A program made the translations under genes and the position numbers. This document shows positions 36,510-46,191 of a stretch of DNA of 64,000 nucleotides, in pieces. The notes under the pieces are model-generated. The model was not told the origin of the DNA. It searched no databases and saw only the letters and a list, made by a program, of their open reading frames with translations. Position 1 is the first letter of the stretch; each line of letters starts with the position of its first letter. Source of the stretch: Bacteroidales bacterium. Its GTDB lineage: Bacteria; Bacteroidota; Bacteroidia; Bacteroidales; Tenuifilaceae. The stretch spans positions 1 through 64,000 of the forward strand of contig JACJXC010000004.1 in NCBI GenBank assembly GCA_020636835.1. The letters are read 5' to 3'.

Positions 36510-37073
36510 CTACTTACTGTTATAAAAATTCATTGTACGCTCAACGCCAATTGTGCCAACACTCAGTACTGCTTCACCAGCCTTTACAATTCTTTCGGGC
36601 AATACCTTTTCTTCCTCTTCGGTCCATTTGCCAAGCACATAATCCACCTGACGACCCTTAGAGAATTCGTTTCCAATTCCAAACCTCAATCGGGCATAAG
36701 CATTGGTGCCAAGTACCTCGTTGATACTCTTCAGCCCATTATGACCACCATCGCTACCGCTTTGGCGAATGCGGATTGCACCAATGGGCAAAGCCAAATC
36801 ATCAACAATAACAAAAACATTCTCAATCCGAATACCCTCCTTTTGCATCCAGTAACTTACAGCCTTACCGCTAAGGTTCATGTAGGTTGAAGGCTTAAGC
36901 AAAACGTAGATACGCCCCTTATGTTTCAGTTCGGCAACTGCGCCATAACGGGAATCGACAAAAGAAATATTGGACGCCTTTGCCAGTGCGTCCAATACCT
37001 TAAAACCTATGTTGTGGCGGGTATTGGCATACTCTGCCCCAATATTACCCAGCCCTACAATTAGATACTTCAA
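36510..37073 (-). CDS. pth: Peptidyl-tRNA hydrolase
   Basis: Releases tRNA from peptidyl-tRNA. Conserved YLIVGLGNIGAEYANTRHN contains the catalytic His in NTRHNIG; later blocks are LLKPSTYMNLSG, VIVDDLALPIGAIRIRQ and GHNGLKSI. Length (187 aa) is normal. The gene lies in the order rplY, pth, S4 on the minus strand, with spacings of 14 and 1-2 bases. Confidence 0.96.
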   Translation of the reverse strand: MKYLIVGLGNIGAEYANTRHNIGFKVLDALAKASNISFVDSRYGAVAELKHKGRIYVLLKPSTYMNLSGKAVSYWMQKEGIRIENVFVIVDDLALPIGAIRIRQSGSDGGHNGLKSINEVLGTNAYARLRFGIGNEFSKGRQVDYVLGKWTEEEEKVLPERIVKAGEAVLSVGTIGVERTMNFYNSK

Positions 37074-37087
37074 ACTAAAAAGATTAA

Positions 37088-37663
37088 TTATTTTTTAGTC
37101 TCAGCAGCTGCATCCTTAGCAGCACGTGTCGATTTGATAGTAGCAATCACAACACTTTTCTGCTCAGCAATGGTGAACTTATCGAATGTAAGGTCGCCAA
37201 CCATAATGCTTTTACCGATACCTAAACTGGTAACATCAACATTAATGCTTTCGGGTAGATCCTTGGCAATACCATTAACGCGCACCTTACGAACAACCTG
37301 AATTAATTTACCCCCTTGTTTTGCACCTTCGGCCTGCCCTTCGAGCACGATAGGAAGACCAACAGTTACCTTCTTCTTTTCGGAAATTTGGAGAAAATCG
37401 ATGTGAAGAATTTTATCGGAAACCGGGTGGAATTGAATTTCCTTGATGATAGTGCTATACACTTTGCCATCAACGCTTATATTAACAATATAAACATGAG
37501 GAGTGTAGATGGCCTTAGAGGTTTCCTTCTCGTCAACCGAAATCATCAAATTTTGATCGCCACCATAGATATTGGCAGGAATAAGGGCAGTTTTACGCAT
37601 TCCCTTTGCAGCAGTCTTACCAGTAGAGGTACGAACCACAGCGTTTAGTTCAAAAGTTTTCAT
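37088..37663 (-). CDS. rplY: 50S ribosomal protein L25/general stress protein Ctc
   Basis: Binds 5S rRNA in the central protuberance. At 191 aa it is the long TL5/CTC form: an N-terminal L25 domain (TGKTAAKGMRKTALIPANIYG) plus a C-terminal beta domain (VGLPIVLEGQAEGAKQGG) and an alanine/lysine-rich tail. The common arrangement with prs and pth is seen. A promoter is visible just upstream at 37764-37795. Confidence 0.96.
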   Translation of the reverse strand: MKTFELNAVVRTSTGKTAAKGMRKTALIPANIYGGDQNLMISVDEKETSKAIYTPHVYIVNISVDGKVYSTIIKEIQFHPVSDKILHIDFLQISEKKKVTVGLPIVLEGQAEGAKQGGKLIQVVRKVRVNGIAKDLPESINVDVTSLGIGKSIMVGDLTFDKFTIAEQKSVVIATIKSTRAAKDAAAETKK

Positions 37664-37763
37664 TTAATTATTGGTTTAAAATTATTACTCCAGTGCTACT
37701 CAGAGCCGCCCCTCTATTATTCCGCAGCTCCCCATTGCACCATCCTGAGGGAAATTTGGGTTG

Positions 37764-37795
37764 CAAATATAGTAAAGCAATTCCAACAAAACAAA
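37764..37795 (-). promoter_or_regulatory. Promoter of the rplY-pth-S4 operon
   Basis: On the minus strand, TTTG (37795-37792), a 20-base spacer and TATATTTG (37771-37764) match the Bacteroidota promoter in both halves. It sits just after the prs stop codon. Confidence 0.65.
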
Positions 37796-37799
37796 ACTG

Positions 37800-38744
37800 C
37801 TACACAATAAATCGATCGCTAATTGACTGGTAGTTATACACCTTATTGATAACATCGGCAAACAGATCGGCCACGGAAAGCACCCTGATTTTGGAAGTAT
37901 CCTTGTCGGTTCGCAATGGAATGGTGTCGGTTACAACCAACTCGGTAATCTGGGAATCGCGGATACGCTCGTATGCCGAGCCCGATAGCACACCATGGGT
38001 AGCAAACGCACGAACCGATGCAGCACCTTTCGACATCATTAAATCGGCTGCCATGGTGAGTGTTCCGGCGGTATCAACCATATCGTCAAGAATAACCACA
38101 TGCTTACCCTCCACTTCGCCAATAACGGTCATTTCGCCAACCTGATTCGCCTTTTCGCGGCTCTTATGGCACACAACCAACGGTGCATTCAGAAAGCGGG
38201 AATAGGCATTGGCCCGTTTAGCCCCTCCCATATCGGGAGCAGCTATAGCAATTGGATCGAGATTGAGGTTTTTGAGATAGGGAACAAAAATAGAGGATGC
38301 GTAGAGATGATCTACTGGAACATCGAAAAATCCCTGTATCTGATCGGCGTGCAAATCCATGGTCATCACCCGATCCACCCCGGCAGCTCTGAGCATGTTG
38401 GCCACCATTTTGGCGCCAATTGCCACACGTGGTTTATCCTTCCGATCCTGACGAGCCCATCCAAAGTACGGCAAAACCGCCACAACCTTATAGGCCGAAG
38501 CCCGATGCGCGGCATCAATCATCAACAGAAGTTCAAACAGGTTATCGACTGGCGGGAATGTGGATTGAATAATAAATACTGTACATCCGCGTACCGATTC
38601 GTCGTAGGATGGCTGAAACTCGCCATCGCTGAAAACCGTGATATTCGATTTTCCGAGAGGAATTCCAAAACTCTGCGCTATTTTCTCCGAGAGATAACGA
38701 GACCCACGACCCGAAAAGAATTTTATTTCGTGCTTGCTATGCAT
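37800..38744 (-). CDS. prs: Ribose-phosphate pyrophosphokinase
   Basis: Makes PRPP from ribose-5-phosphate and ATP for nucleotide, histidine and NAD synthesis. Motifs: KIAQSFG near the start, RQDRKDKPRV (catalytic flexible loop), MDLHADQIQGFF, and the PRPP-binding loop VVILDDMVDTAGT. At 314 aa it is full length. It is followed by the rplY operon in the same direction with its own promoter. Confidence 0.97.
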   Translation of the reverse strand: MHSKHEIKFFSGRGSRYLSEKIAQSFGIPLGKSNITVFSDGEFQPSYDESVRGCTVFIIQSTFPPVDNLFELLLMIDAAHRASAYKVVAVLPYFGWARQDRKDKPRVAIGAKMVANMLRAAGVDRVMTMDLHADQIQGFFDVPVDHLYASSIFVPYLKNLNLDPIAIAAPDMGGAKRANAYSRFLNAPLVVCHKSREKANQVGEMTVIGEVEGKHVVILDDMVDTAGTLTMAADLMMSKGAASVRAFATHGVLSGSAYERIRDSQITELVVTDTIPLRTDKDTSKIRVLSVADLFADVINKVYNYQSISDRFIV

Positions 38745-38772
38745 TATAGGAGTATTTTCCAGTTAATGCCCG

Positions 38773-38780
38773 CAAAATTA
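38773..38780 (-). promoter_or_regulatory. Candidate -7 element for prs
   Basis: TAATTTTG on the minus strand fits TAnnTTTG, about 30 bases before the prs start; no clear -33 box is seen. Confidence 0.35.
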
Positions 38781-38789
38781 CAAAAATTA

Positions 38790-39419
38790 CTAAATCTTCT
38801 CAGCACATTCGAGCTGGTTTATTTTAGTATTTTTATTAATCACATCGATATACTGCAAAATATCCTCGCGTCCGGTGCGTGTAATCGACGAACTGGTGAA
38901 TATTTGGGGCAGTTCCTCCCAAGTACTTAGCATTTCGGCACGGAAGGCATCGATATTGGCCTGTAGTGTGCCGCTGGACACCTTGTCGGTTTTGGTAAAA
39001 ATAAGAGCAAAGGGAATTTGATGCGCTCCCAACCAGTTCACAAAGTCGAGATCGATTTGCTGAGGCTCCAAGCGCGAATCGATGAGAACAAAAAGTAGGT
39101 AAAGATTCTCGCGTTTCAGAATATAATTGGTAATAATATCGGAGAACGATTTACGGTCGGTTTTGGAAACCTTAGCATACCCATACCCCGGCAAATCGAC
39201 CAAGTTCCACTCATTATTGATAAGAAAATGGTTAATTAACTGGGTTTTACCCGGAGTTTGCGACACCTTGGCCAAAGCCTTGGTGCAGGTTAGCATATTG
39301 ATTAATGACGATTTGCCCACATTGGATCGTCCAATAAACGCATACTCTGGATTACTGGAGATTGGAGATTTTTCCACACGCGGATAACTAGCCACGAACT
39401 TCGCAGTACGAATTACCAT
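38790..39419 (-). CDS. engB: Ribosome biogenesis GTP-binding protein EngB (YsxC/YihA)
   Basis: GTPase needed for late 50S assembly. G1 is GRSNVGKSSLIN, G3 is LVDLPGYGYAK and G4 is TKTDK. Length 209 aa is normal. It precedes prs by about 45 bases, which contain a possible prs promoter, and has its own upstream promoter. Confidence 0.96.
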   Translation of the reverse strand: MVIRTAKFVASYPRVEKSPISSNPEYAFIGRSNVGKSSLINMLTCTKALAKVSQTPGKTQLINHFLINNEWNLVDLPGYGYAKVSKTDRKSFSDIITNYILKRENLYLLFVLIDSRLEPQQIDLDFVNWLGAHQIPFALIFTKTDKVSSGTLQANIDAFRAEMLSTWEELPQIFTSSSITRTGREDILQYIDVINKNTKINQLECAEKI

Positions 39420-39468
39420 AGCTTTAATATTTAGTTAAACAAAAGATAGTTGTCCCAAGATCAGGTTT

Positions 39469-39501
39469 CAAATATACAACACTAAACAATTAAAAAACAA
39501 A
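39469..39501 (-). promoter_or_regulatory. Promoter of engB
   Basis: On the minus strand, TTTG (39501-39498), a 21-base spacer and TATATTTG (39476-39469) precede the start by about 50 bases. Confidence 0.6.
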
Positions 39502-39587
39502 CTTTTGGTCAATAAAACGACAAACCAGCAGCTGCGTATCTATCCAAAACCTAAATGCTATGGTAATACGACCGCGTTCAAAAATAG

Positions 39588-40820
39588 TTACAAAGAAGTT
39601 ACTGCACCTGCCTGTACAGCTCTGAAAACGCGAAGGAAGTTTTCGCCCCAAATCTTTTTTATATCGCTGTCGGAATATCCACGACGGAGTAGCTCTACCG
39701 TGATATTATACATTTTAGAAGCATCCTCGCAACCCTTAACGCCTCCACCTCCATCAAAATCGGTACCTATGCCTACATGGTCGATTCCGGCAACCTTCAC
39801 AATATGATCGATATGATCAACCACGTCGGCAACGGTGGCCTTATCGACAGTATATTTCTCCTCCAACTCATACCACTCCGCGGTGGCCTGTTTGTCCTGC
39901 TCGGGGGTTAAATCGCGAAAATTGTTGTACTTTTTGCGCAAAGCCCGGTACGCGCTATCGCGCTCGGGATTAGGAGCCGACGCCTTTACATAATCGCTTA
40001 AAATGCACATCTGAATAACCCCACCCTTCTGAGCCAGTGCGCGAAGCATAGCATCATCGAGGTTGCGAGGATTATGGCACACAGCCCGGGCGCAGCTATG
40101 CGATGCAAAAACGGGAACCCGCGACAATTCCAACACATCGTAAAACGATTTGTCTGAAATGTGCGATACATCAATAATCATCCCCATCCGGTTCATCTCG
40201 GCAACCACACTCCGGCCGAACTCGCTCAGCCCTTTATCCTGAAGACTATCAGGATCGGTTGATGAGTCGCAAATTTGATTATTGCGGGTGTGGCAAAGGG
40301 TCATATAGCGCGCCCCAAGGTTATAAAATACCTGAAGCTGCGAAAGATCCTCGCCAATGGGATATCCATTCTCCACCCCCATGTATATAGCCCGCTTACC
40401 CTCCTTCTTCAACCGATACACATCGTCGGGGTTGGTGGCAAGTTCGGCCCTATCGGGAAACTGAGCTACCACACGGTGTATTGCATCAAAAATACTAAGC
40501 GCCCGCCGATTCACCTCAGAATACATTTGGGGTGAACACTCCTGCTGCCCAATAAATACAGCAAAAAACGCGGCATCCAGAAGGCCTTCCTCCATTTTTT
40601 TAAGGTCAACCTTACTTCCCCTCGCACTATTGCTATCGCCACTAAAATCGAACCCTGTACGGAGAAAATTCAGGGGCGTATCGGTATGGGTATCGAGTGT
40701 TACAATTTGTGCATGCAACTCCTTGGCGTGCTTAATCAAATCGGCATCGCTCTTAGGAGTCGATTTGCACGCTACCAATAATCCGGCCAGTAAAAGGAAA
40801 TTCAACCTGTTCATAAGCAT
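39588..40820 (-). CDS. M19 family membrane dipeptidase, lipoprotein
   Basis: Zinc dipeptidase of the renal dipeptidase family, cleaving dipeptides outside the cytoplasm. The lipoprotein signal ends LLVAC (Cys18). Metal-site motifs are TLDTHTDTPL, IDVSHISD and FASHSCARAV; VGIGTDFDGGGGV follows near the C-terminus. Length 410 aa is typical for Bacteroidota members. The enzyme could feed dipeptides from the other secreted peptidases. Confidence 0.93.
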   Translation of the reverse strand: MLMNRLNFLLLAGLLVACKSTPKSDADLIKHAKELHAQIVTLDTHTDTPLNFLRTGFDFSGDSNSARGSKVDLKKMEEGLLDAAFFAVFIGQQECSPQMYSEVNRRALSIFDAIHRVVAQFPDRAELATNPDDVYRLKKEGKRAIYMGVENGYPIGEDLSQLQVFYNLGARYMTLCHTRNNQICDSSTDPDSLQDKGLSEFGRSVVAEMNRMGMIIDVSHISDKSFYDVLELSRVPVFASHSCARAVCHNPRNLDDAMLRALAQKGGVIQMCILSDYVKASAPNPERDSAYRALRKKYNNFRDLTPEQDKQATAEWYELEEKYTVDKATVADVVDHIDHIVKVAGIDHVGIGTDFDGGGGVKGCEDASKMYNITVELLRRGYSDSDIKKIWGENFLRVFRAVQAGAVTSL

Positions 40821-40890
40821 TCAATGTGTTTTAATGGATAAGATACCTCATAACGGAAAAAGTTTAACCGGAATAGAAACCCTCCATATC

Positions 40891-40918
40891 AAAAAATGGC
40901 CGAGGAAAACCCCCGGCC
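40891..40918 (-). terminator. Terminator of the acyltransferase/GNAT gene
   Basis: On the minus strand GGCCGGGG (40918-40911) pairs with CCTCGGCC (40905-40898), with one G-T pair, then a T run. Confidence 0.65.
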
Positions 40919-40935
40919 TCTACAATACTAAAAGG

Positions 40936-42765
40936 TTACTGCTCTTCATCCTCGAACGTGTAATCGGTAATGCTGAAACGTTCAAGTATCGATTTATCGT
41001 TAATCTCTTTCGATAATGAGGTTATTGTTTCGTAGGGAACCTGGAATAAGTCCAAAATAAGCAGCCCATCGAGTGCATTGTTGAATTTAGGATCCACATT
41101 GAACCCGATAATTTTCCCGTTCAACTTCACATACTTTTTGAGCAGAACAGGCATTCGGTAATCGTAGGGTTCTACCTCCTGAATAAACTTATCGAGTTTT
41201 CCCAGATCGTCGGAGTTATCGAAAATAATATTGAACTCATCCTCCTTTATGGGAATACGGAATCGGTTCCGAGAGCTGATGAAACGGGCAAAATCGTGAT
41301 CGTAGTAATTCGATTTCATAAAGCTGATGATCACACCCTTTGAGTAATCGGAAAATCGATTCGATATGCTCACGGGGCCAATCAAGTAACGGTACTCTGG
41401 GTTTTTGATGAGGAAGTAGAGAATGCCCTTCCAAAGCAAAAACAATGGGAGAGGTTTGCGCTGATAATCGGGAACAATGAAGGATCGGCCCAACTCGATG
41501 CACTGTTCCAAAACCGGAGAAAATCCCTTATCAATCTTAAAAAGGGTTTGTATGTAAAAACCGTTTATGCCATACCTGTCGATTATTTCCTTTCCTTTTC
41601 CGGCACGGTACGCTCCTACTATGCGCTTCTCGTCCTCGTCCCAGATGAAAAGTTGCCAATAGTAAAGGTCGAACTCATCGAGGTCGATTTTGCGGTTGGT
41701 ACCCTCGCCAACCTCCCGGAAAGTGAGTTCGCGCAAACGGCCAATCTCAGTCATCAAATTGGGCATCTCCGACGAGGGGGAACAAACCACGCAGTAATTT
41801 TTGCTTTTAAAAAGCAGATACTTCTCCATCAACAGGTTAACCTCCTCCTCAACCAAATTGGGAGCAACCGGCGGAATAAGCGGTTCGGGCTTAGGCTCGG
41901 ACTTGAGTTTATAATTAAAAAACTTCTCCACCTCCATTGACGATCCCAAGGCATAGGTTTTAAGCCTGAGGAACCGACCATAACGCTCAATATCGGGGTA
42001 CGCCTTTTGCTCCTCCACCGAGATGGGGTAGCCAATACGAACCCGAATGGTTTGGTTCTTCTTATTGAGCAATTCCGACGGAATCTTAGCAGTGCGCAAC
42101 AACGGGTGAATCAGCCCCAAAAGGTGGAATAAACGGCTATTCTCGCCCTGAAAATAGATTGGAACAACAGGCACTTCGGCCTTTTTGATAAACTTTATCA
42201 TTGAGCTTTGCCAATGCTTATCCACCACACCCGACTCGTCCACATCGTCGTAGTAGGTCGAAACCTCACCAGCAGGGAACAGCCCCAGGGCACCACCCTG
42301 TTTTATATGCTGCAATGCAGCCTTGAGGCCGGTAACATTCGAGTTGCGCATTACACCACCCTCAAATGGATCCACAGCAAGCACATACTCTCCGATGGGG
42401 GGAATTCGCTTTAAGAGGAAATTGGCCAATAGCCTAATATCATCACGCTTCTGTTCGAGAAGCATCTTAAGGAGAATCATGCCATCGGCTCCGCCAAATG
42501 GATGGTTCGAGACGGATATGAATGCGCCAGACTTAGGCAACCGCTTAAGCTCCTCGGGGTTTACCTCAAACTTAATTCCCATGGAATCGAGGGCAGCATT
42601 AAGAAACTCAAGCCCCTGCTTATCGGCAATCTGCGAATACTTATCGTTAATCTTATTAAACCGGAGCACCCACATCAGCAAATGGGCAAATCCATCGCCA
42701 ATTATAGGGCCCAGATTAACCGCCTTTTTGATCTCCTGAGCATCAACAATTTTATCCTTAGACAT
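40936..42765 (-). CDS. Acyltransferase/GNAT fusion, probable ornithine- or glycine-lipid synthase (OlsF-like)
   Basis: A 609-aa protein with two catalytic halves. Residues about 60-290 are a PlsC-type acyltransferase: the His-Asp pair is in SNHPFGGADGM and LFPAGEVSTYYDD carries the glycerophosphate region. Residues about 310-520 are a hemolysin-type GNAT N-acyltransferase (REVGEGTNRKIDLDEFD, ELGRSFIVPDYQRK). Together they match OlsF-type enzymes of Bacteroidota and Serratia, which N-acylate ornithine (or glycine) and then O-acylate the lyso-lipid to make phosphorus-free membrane aminolipids. The amino acid used cannot be read. Confidence 0.8.
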   Translation of the reverse strand: MSKDKIVDAQEIKKAVNLGPIIGDGFAHLLMWVLRFNKINDKYSQIADKQGLEFLNAALDSMGIKFEVNPEELKRLPKSGAFISVSNHPFGGADGMILLKMLLEQKRDDIRLLANFLLKRIPPIGEYVLAVDPFEGGVMRNSNVTGLKAALQHIKQGGALGLFPAGEVSTYYDDVDESGVVDKHWQSSMIKFIKKAEVPVVPIYFQGENSRLFHLLGLIHPLLRTAKIPSELLNKKNQTIRVRIGYPISVEEQKAYPDIERYGRFLRLKTYALGSSMEVEKFFNYKLKSEPKPEPLIPPVAPNLVEEEVNLLMEKYLLFKSKNYCVVCSPSSEMPNLMTEIGRLRELTFREVGEGTNRKIDLDEFDLYYWQLFIWDEDEKRIVGAYRAGKGKEIIDRYGINGFYIQTLFKIDKGFSPVLEQCIELGRSFIVPDYQRKPLPLFLLWKGILYFLIKNPEYRYLIGPVSISNRFSDYSKGVIISFMKSNYYDHDFARFISSRNRFRIPIKEDEFNIIFDNSDDLGKLDKFIQEVEPYDYRMPVLLKKYVKLNGKIIGFNVDPKFNNALDGLLILDLFQVPYETITSLSKEINDKSILERFSITDYTFEDEEQ

Positions 42766-43087
42766 CGGTCAAAAAAAAGAATTAAGTAAGATAAAAAAAA
42801 TAACAGGCAGTACCACTGTCAGAATATCAACAAATTAGACACAAAATAGGCAATAACCTGTGCTAGCAAAGATATAAAAATTGCAATACCACTCTCTGCT
42901 CTCCGAAACACAATTATTAACAGAATAGCAACAACGGAGCGGCATAATGTTTGATTGAAGATATTAACAAGCTAACCGCAAAAGGGTATTATTTTTTTGT
43001 TACATTGCGGTTAACCCTACTTTAATTCACAAAACAAATGTAAATTTGTAGTGCAATATATGTATAAATTGTTTAACACATAAACCA
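42766..43087. other. Divergent intergenic region
   Basis: About 320 bases between two divergently transcribed genes. A TATCTTTG box on the minus strand (42874-42867) and TAAATTTG on the plus strand (within about 43040-43050) could be -7 elements for the two genes. I see no gene or strong hairpin. Confidence 0.35.
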
Positions 43088-43939
43088 ATGAGTATGAAAA
43101 AACTTACAACCACAATTCTCTTAACCGCAATGGTTTTTGGGCTATTCGCCCAACGGAACCTTGTTAGGCCCGAAGATGTAAAAGCCTTTTTAGCCTCAAA
43201 AACCTATGTGGTTTTGGAAGACAATCCCATGTCGGGGTATAATGTTGAAATTAGGGATGCAGTAGAACGCTCCTGGAAGATTACCCCCTACGAATTTATT
43301 AGTGCCAAAGAATTCGAGAAAGTTCGCAACGATATTAACAAATCGTTTCTGGTACTTATTCAGATGAAATTCGATGGCGACAAATCGGTACCCATATATA
43401 ACTTCCTCAGCGCATCGCTGGGTGCTGCGGTAAAAAAAATCACCGATATGCCCGATATATGCTCCATTCCATTAAGTTACAACGGCCTCCCCGAGGACAC
43501 CTACTCGTTCAAACTTGAGGGTATTATCCGTTTTATGCAGAATTACATCAATACAATAAACAGCGACCCTACACTTATTAAAAAGGATGCCTTCAAATTC
43601 TACAATAAGAATTCTAAAACAATCAAAACCAAGGAACTGTGGGTAACAGAAAGCAGCTTAGATAAAGAAACCCGGGCACTCTCCGATATCCGGAAAAACT
43701 ACAAGCACAACATCAAGGTTGTAAACCCCGAGGATATTCAGAACGCCATTAAGGAGAAAAACCCCAACGTTCTGTACCTACACAAGGTTGGCCCCGAGGG
43801 CTCCAGAATGCAATGGCGCGTTTGGAAGATGATTATTGGCGCTGGCGACGACATTATGTACTACTACGATTTACACAACGTATCGAAATCGGAAGGTGAT
43901 GGATTCCTCACCAAGGATTTCAAGAAGATAAACAGATAG
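43088..43939 (+). CDS. Conserved secreted protein of unknown function
   Basis: I do not recognise this 283-aa protein. A signal peptide (LLTAMVFGLFAQ) is followed by a soluble, mixed alpha/beta mature region with conserved-looking blocks (EDNPMSGYNVEIRDAVE, SWKITPYEFISAKEFEK, FNFLSASLGAAV-like). No catalytic motif, membrane segment or lipobox is evident. The gene is monocistronic with a terminator after it. Met3 (43094) is an alternative start. Confidence 0.7.
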   Translation: MSMKKLTTTILLTAMVFGLFAQRNLVRPEDVKAFLASKTYVVLEDNPMSGYNVEIRDAVERSWKITPYEFISAKEFEKVRNDINKSFLVLIQMKFDGDKSVPIYNFLSASLGAAVKKITDMPDICSIPLSYNGLPEDTYSFKLEGIIRFMQNYINTINSDPTLIKKDAFKFYNKNSKTIKTKELWVTESSLDKETRALSDIRKNYKHNIKVVNPEDIQNAIKEKNPNVLYLHKVGPEGSRMQWRVWKMIIGAGDDIMYYYDLHNVSKSEGDGFLTKDFKKINR

Positions 43940-43960
43940 CCGAATAAAATAATTTTGACA

Positions 43961-44005
43961 AACCGCTGGCCGGGATTTTTTTAATCACCACCAGCGGTTA
44001 TTTTT
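43961..44005 (+). terminator. Terminator after the unknown secreted protein
   Basis: AACCGCTGG (43961-43969) pairs with CCAGCGGTT (43991-43999), followed by ATTTTT. The loop is 21 bases. Confidence 0.65.
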
Positions 44006-44039
44006 GTACCCAAATTACAAATACAAAACCAACACATAA

Positions 44040-45713
44040 ATGGCCGACGAAAAGATCATTTTTTCGATGGTGGGTGTAAGCAAAACCTTTCCACCACAAA
44101 AAAGAGTACTCAACAACATCTACCTGTCATTCTTCTACGGTGCAAAAATTGGCATCATCGGATTGAACGGCTCGGGAAAATCGACACTTCTGAAAATTAT
44201 TGCCGGAATCGAAAAATCATTCCAGGGCGAAGTGGTATTCTCGCCGGGTTACTCAGTTGGCTACCTGGAGCAGGAGCCTCACCTCGACGAAACCAAAACC
44301 GTTAAGGAGATTGTTCAGGAGGGCGTTAAGGAGATTGTTGACCTGCTAAAGGAATACGAAGCGGTTAATGCCAAGTTCGCAGAACCCATGTCGGACGATG
44401 AGATGAATAAGCTCATAGAACGGCAAGGCGAACTCACCGAAAAAATTGACCATCTGGACGCCTGGAACCTAGATTCGAAACTGGAACGCGCCATGGACGC
44501 CCTCCGCTGCCCCGATTCCGACACGCCGGTAAAGGTTCTGTCGGGAGGGGAACGCCGCCGGGTAGCCCTTTGCCGCTTACTCCTGCAAGAACCCGATGTG
44601 CTGTTGCTGGACGAGCCCACCAACCACCTCGATGCGGAATCGATACAATGGCTCGAAATGCACCTACAACAATATAAAGGAACGGTTATCGCAATCACCC
44701 ACGACCGTTACTTCCTCGACAATGTGGCCGGATGGATACTAGAACTCGACAGAGGTGAAGGAATCCCATGGAAAGGCAACTACTCATCGTGGTTGGATCA
44801 GAAATCGCACCGCCTGGCTCAGGAGGAAAAGCAGGAAAGCAAACGCCGCAAAACATTGGAGCGCGAGTTAGAGTGGGTGCGTATGTCGCCCAAAGCCCGC
44901 CAGGCAAAATCCAAAGCCCGCCTATCGGCTTACGACAAACTGCTCAACGAGGATGTAAAACAGAAGGAAGACAAATTGGAGATTTTCATCCCCAATGGGC
45001 CCCGCCTCGGGAACCTTGTTATTGAGGCCAATAACGTGGCCAAAGCATTCGGCGAAAAACTACTATTCGAGGATCTTAACTTCAAACTACCACCCAACGG
45101 AATAGTTGGCGTGATTGGCCCCAACGGTGCCGGGAAAACCACCCTTTTCCGACTAATCATGGGTCTCGAAACCGCCGACAAGGGCGACTTTAAGGTTGGC
45201 GATACCGTTAAAATAGCCTATGTGGATCAACAGCACAAGGCCATCGATCCCGACAAATCAGTTTTTGAAGTGATATCGGGTGGATTGGACAACATCATGC
45301 TAGGGGGAAAACAGATAAATGCCCGAGCCTACGTTGCCCGATTCAACTTTTCGGGAGCCGATCAGGAGAAAAAATGCCACATGCTATCGGGTGGCGAACG
45401 CAACAGGCTACACCTGGCACTTGCGCTTAAGGAGGAAGGCAACGTAATCCTACTCGATGAGCCCACCAACGACATCGACGTAAACACGCTCCGGGCACTA
45501 GAGGAGGGCTTAGAGGACTTTGCAGGTTGCGCCGTGGTAATTTCGCACGACCGGTGGTTCCTGGATCGCATTGCAACCCACATTTTGGCCTTTGAGGGCG
45601 ACTCGCAAATCTACTTCTTCGAGGGCAGCTACACCGATTACGAGGAGAACCGCAAAAAACGCATTGGCGACGACACTCCACACCGGATTAAGTACCGAAA
45701 ACTAATGGAGTAG
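44040..45713 (+). CDS. ettA: ABC-F translation factor EttA
   Basis: Energy-dependent translational throttle that binds the ribosomal E site and couples translation to ATP. Two ABC domains: Walker A GLNGSGKST and GPNGAGKTT, signatures LSGGERRRVAL and LSGGERNRLHL, and DEPTNHLDAES and DEPTNDIDVN Walker B regions, with the arm/linker between them. Length 557 aa is typical. No membrane segment is present, as expected for ABC-F. Confidence 0.94.
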   Translation: MADEKIIFSMVGVSKTFPPQKRVLNNIYLSFFYGAKIGIIGLNGSGKSTLLKIIAGIEKSFQGEVVFSPGYSVGYLEQEPHLDETKTVKEIVQEGVKEIVDLLKEYEAVNAKFAEPMSDDEMNKLIERQGELTEKIDHLDAWNLDSKLERAMDALRCPDSDTPVKVLSGGERRRVALCRLLLQEPDVLLLDEPTNHLDAESIQWLEMHLQQYKGTVIAITHDRYFLDNVAGWILELDRGEGIPWKGNYSSWLDQKSHRLAQEEKQESKRRKTLERELEWVRMSPKARQAKSKARLSAYDKLLNEDVKQKEDKLEIFIPNGPRLGNLVIEANNVAKAFGEKLLFEDLNFKLPPNGIVGVIGPNGAGKTTLFRLIMGLETADKGDFKVGDTVKIAYVDQQHKAIDPDKSVFEVISGGLDNIMLGGKQINARAYVARFNFSGADQEKKCHMLSGGERNRLHLALALKEEGNVILLDEPTNDIDVNTLRALEEGLEDFAGCAVVISHDRWFLDRIATHILAFEGDSQIYFFEGSYTDYEENRKKRIGDDTPHRIKYRKLME

Positions 45714-45781
45714 ATTATTACGTAACCGATGCAACATTTTTGTAAAACACACAGTCGTTCATAGAATAAAACTATAACACA

Positions 45782-46138
45782 ATGGAAAAAATAAATTACA
45801 GCTGCGAGGAGGAAAAAACATTCTCGATGCTTTGCCACCTATCGGCACTATCGGGAATAATCATCCCGTTTGGACACATTATTGGCCCATTAGTATTCTG
45901 GTTAATAAAGCGGGAACAGTACCCGGAGGTTGACCGACAGGGCAAAGCCGCACTTAATTTTCAAATATCCGTAACAATTTACATGATAATTGCGGGAATC
46001 CTTGTTCTGCTTCTCGTTGGATTTCTACTACTGGCCGCGTTGGGAATTTTTGCACTGGTAATAACAATAATTGCCTCGGTAAAATCGGCCAACGCCGAAA
46101 GATACACCTACCCGCTAACCATAAACATTCTAAACTAA
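45782..46138 (+). CDS. DUF4870 membrane protein (Tic20-like)
   Basis: A 118-aa membrane protein with three hydrophobic segments: MLCHLSALSGIIIPFGHIIGP, a long central pair (about 68-105) and a basic linker WLIKREQYPEVDRQGKAALNF typical of DUF4870. Function unknown. A very stable hairpin terminator follows. Confidence 0.85.
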   Translation: MEKINYSCEEEKTFSMLCHLSALSGIIIPFGHIIGPLVFWLIKREQYPEVDRQGKAALNFQISVTIYMIIAGILVLLLVGFLLLAALGIFALVITIIASVKSANAERYTYPLTINILN

Positions 46139-46153
46139 CAACCGTAACACTTT

Positions 46154-46191
46154 AAAAGCGAGTTCGAACAGCCTTGTTCGAACTCGCTTTT
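46154..46191 (+). terminator. Long perfect hairpin, terminator
   Basis: AAAAGCGAGTTCGAACA (46154-46170) and TGTTCGAACTCGCTTTT (46175-46191) form a perfect 17-bp stem with a 4-base loop, ending in a T run. Confidence 0.8.
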
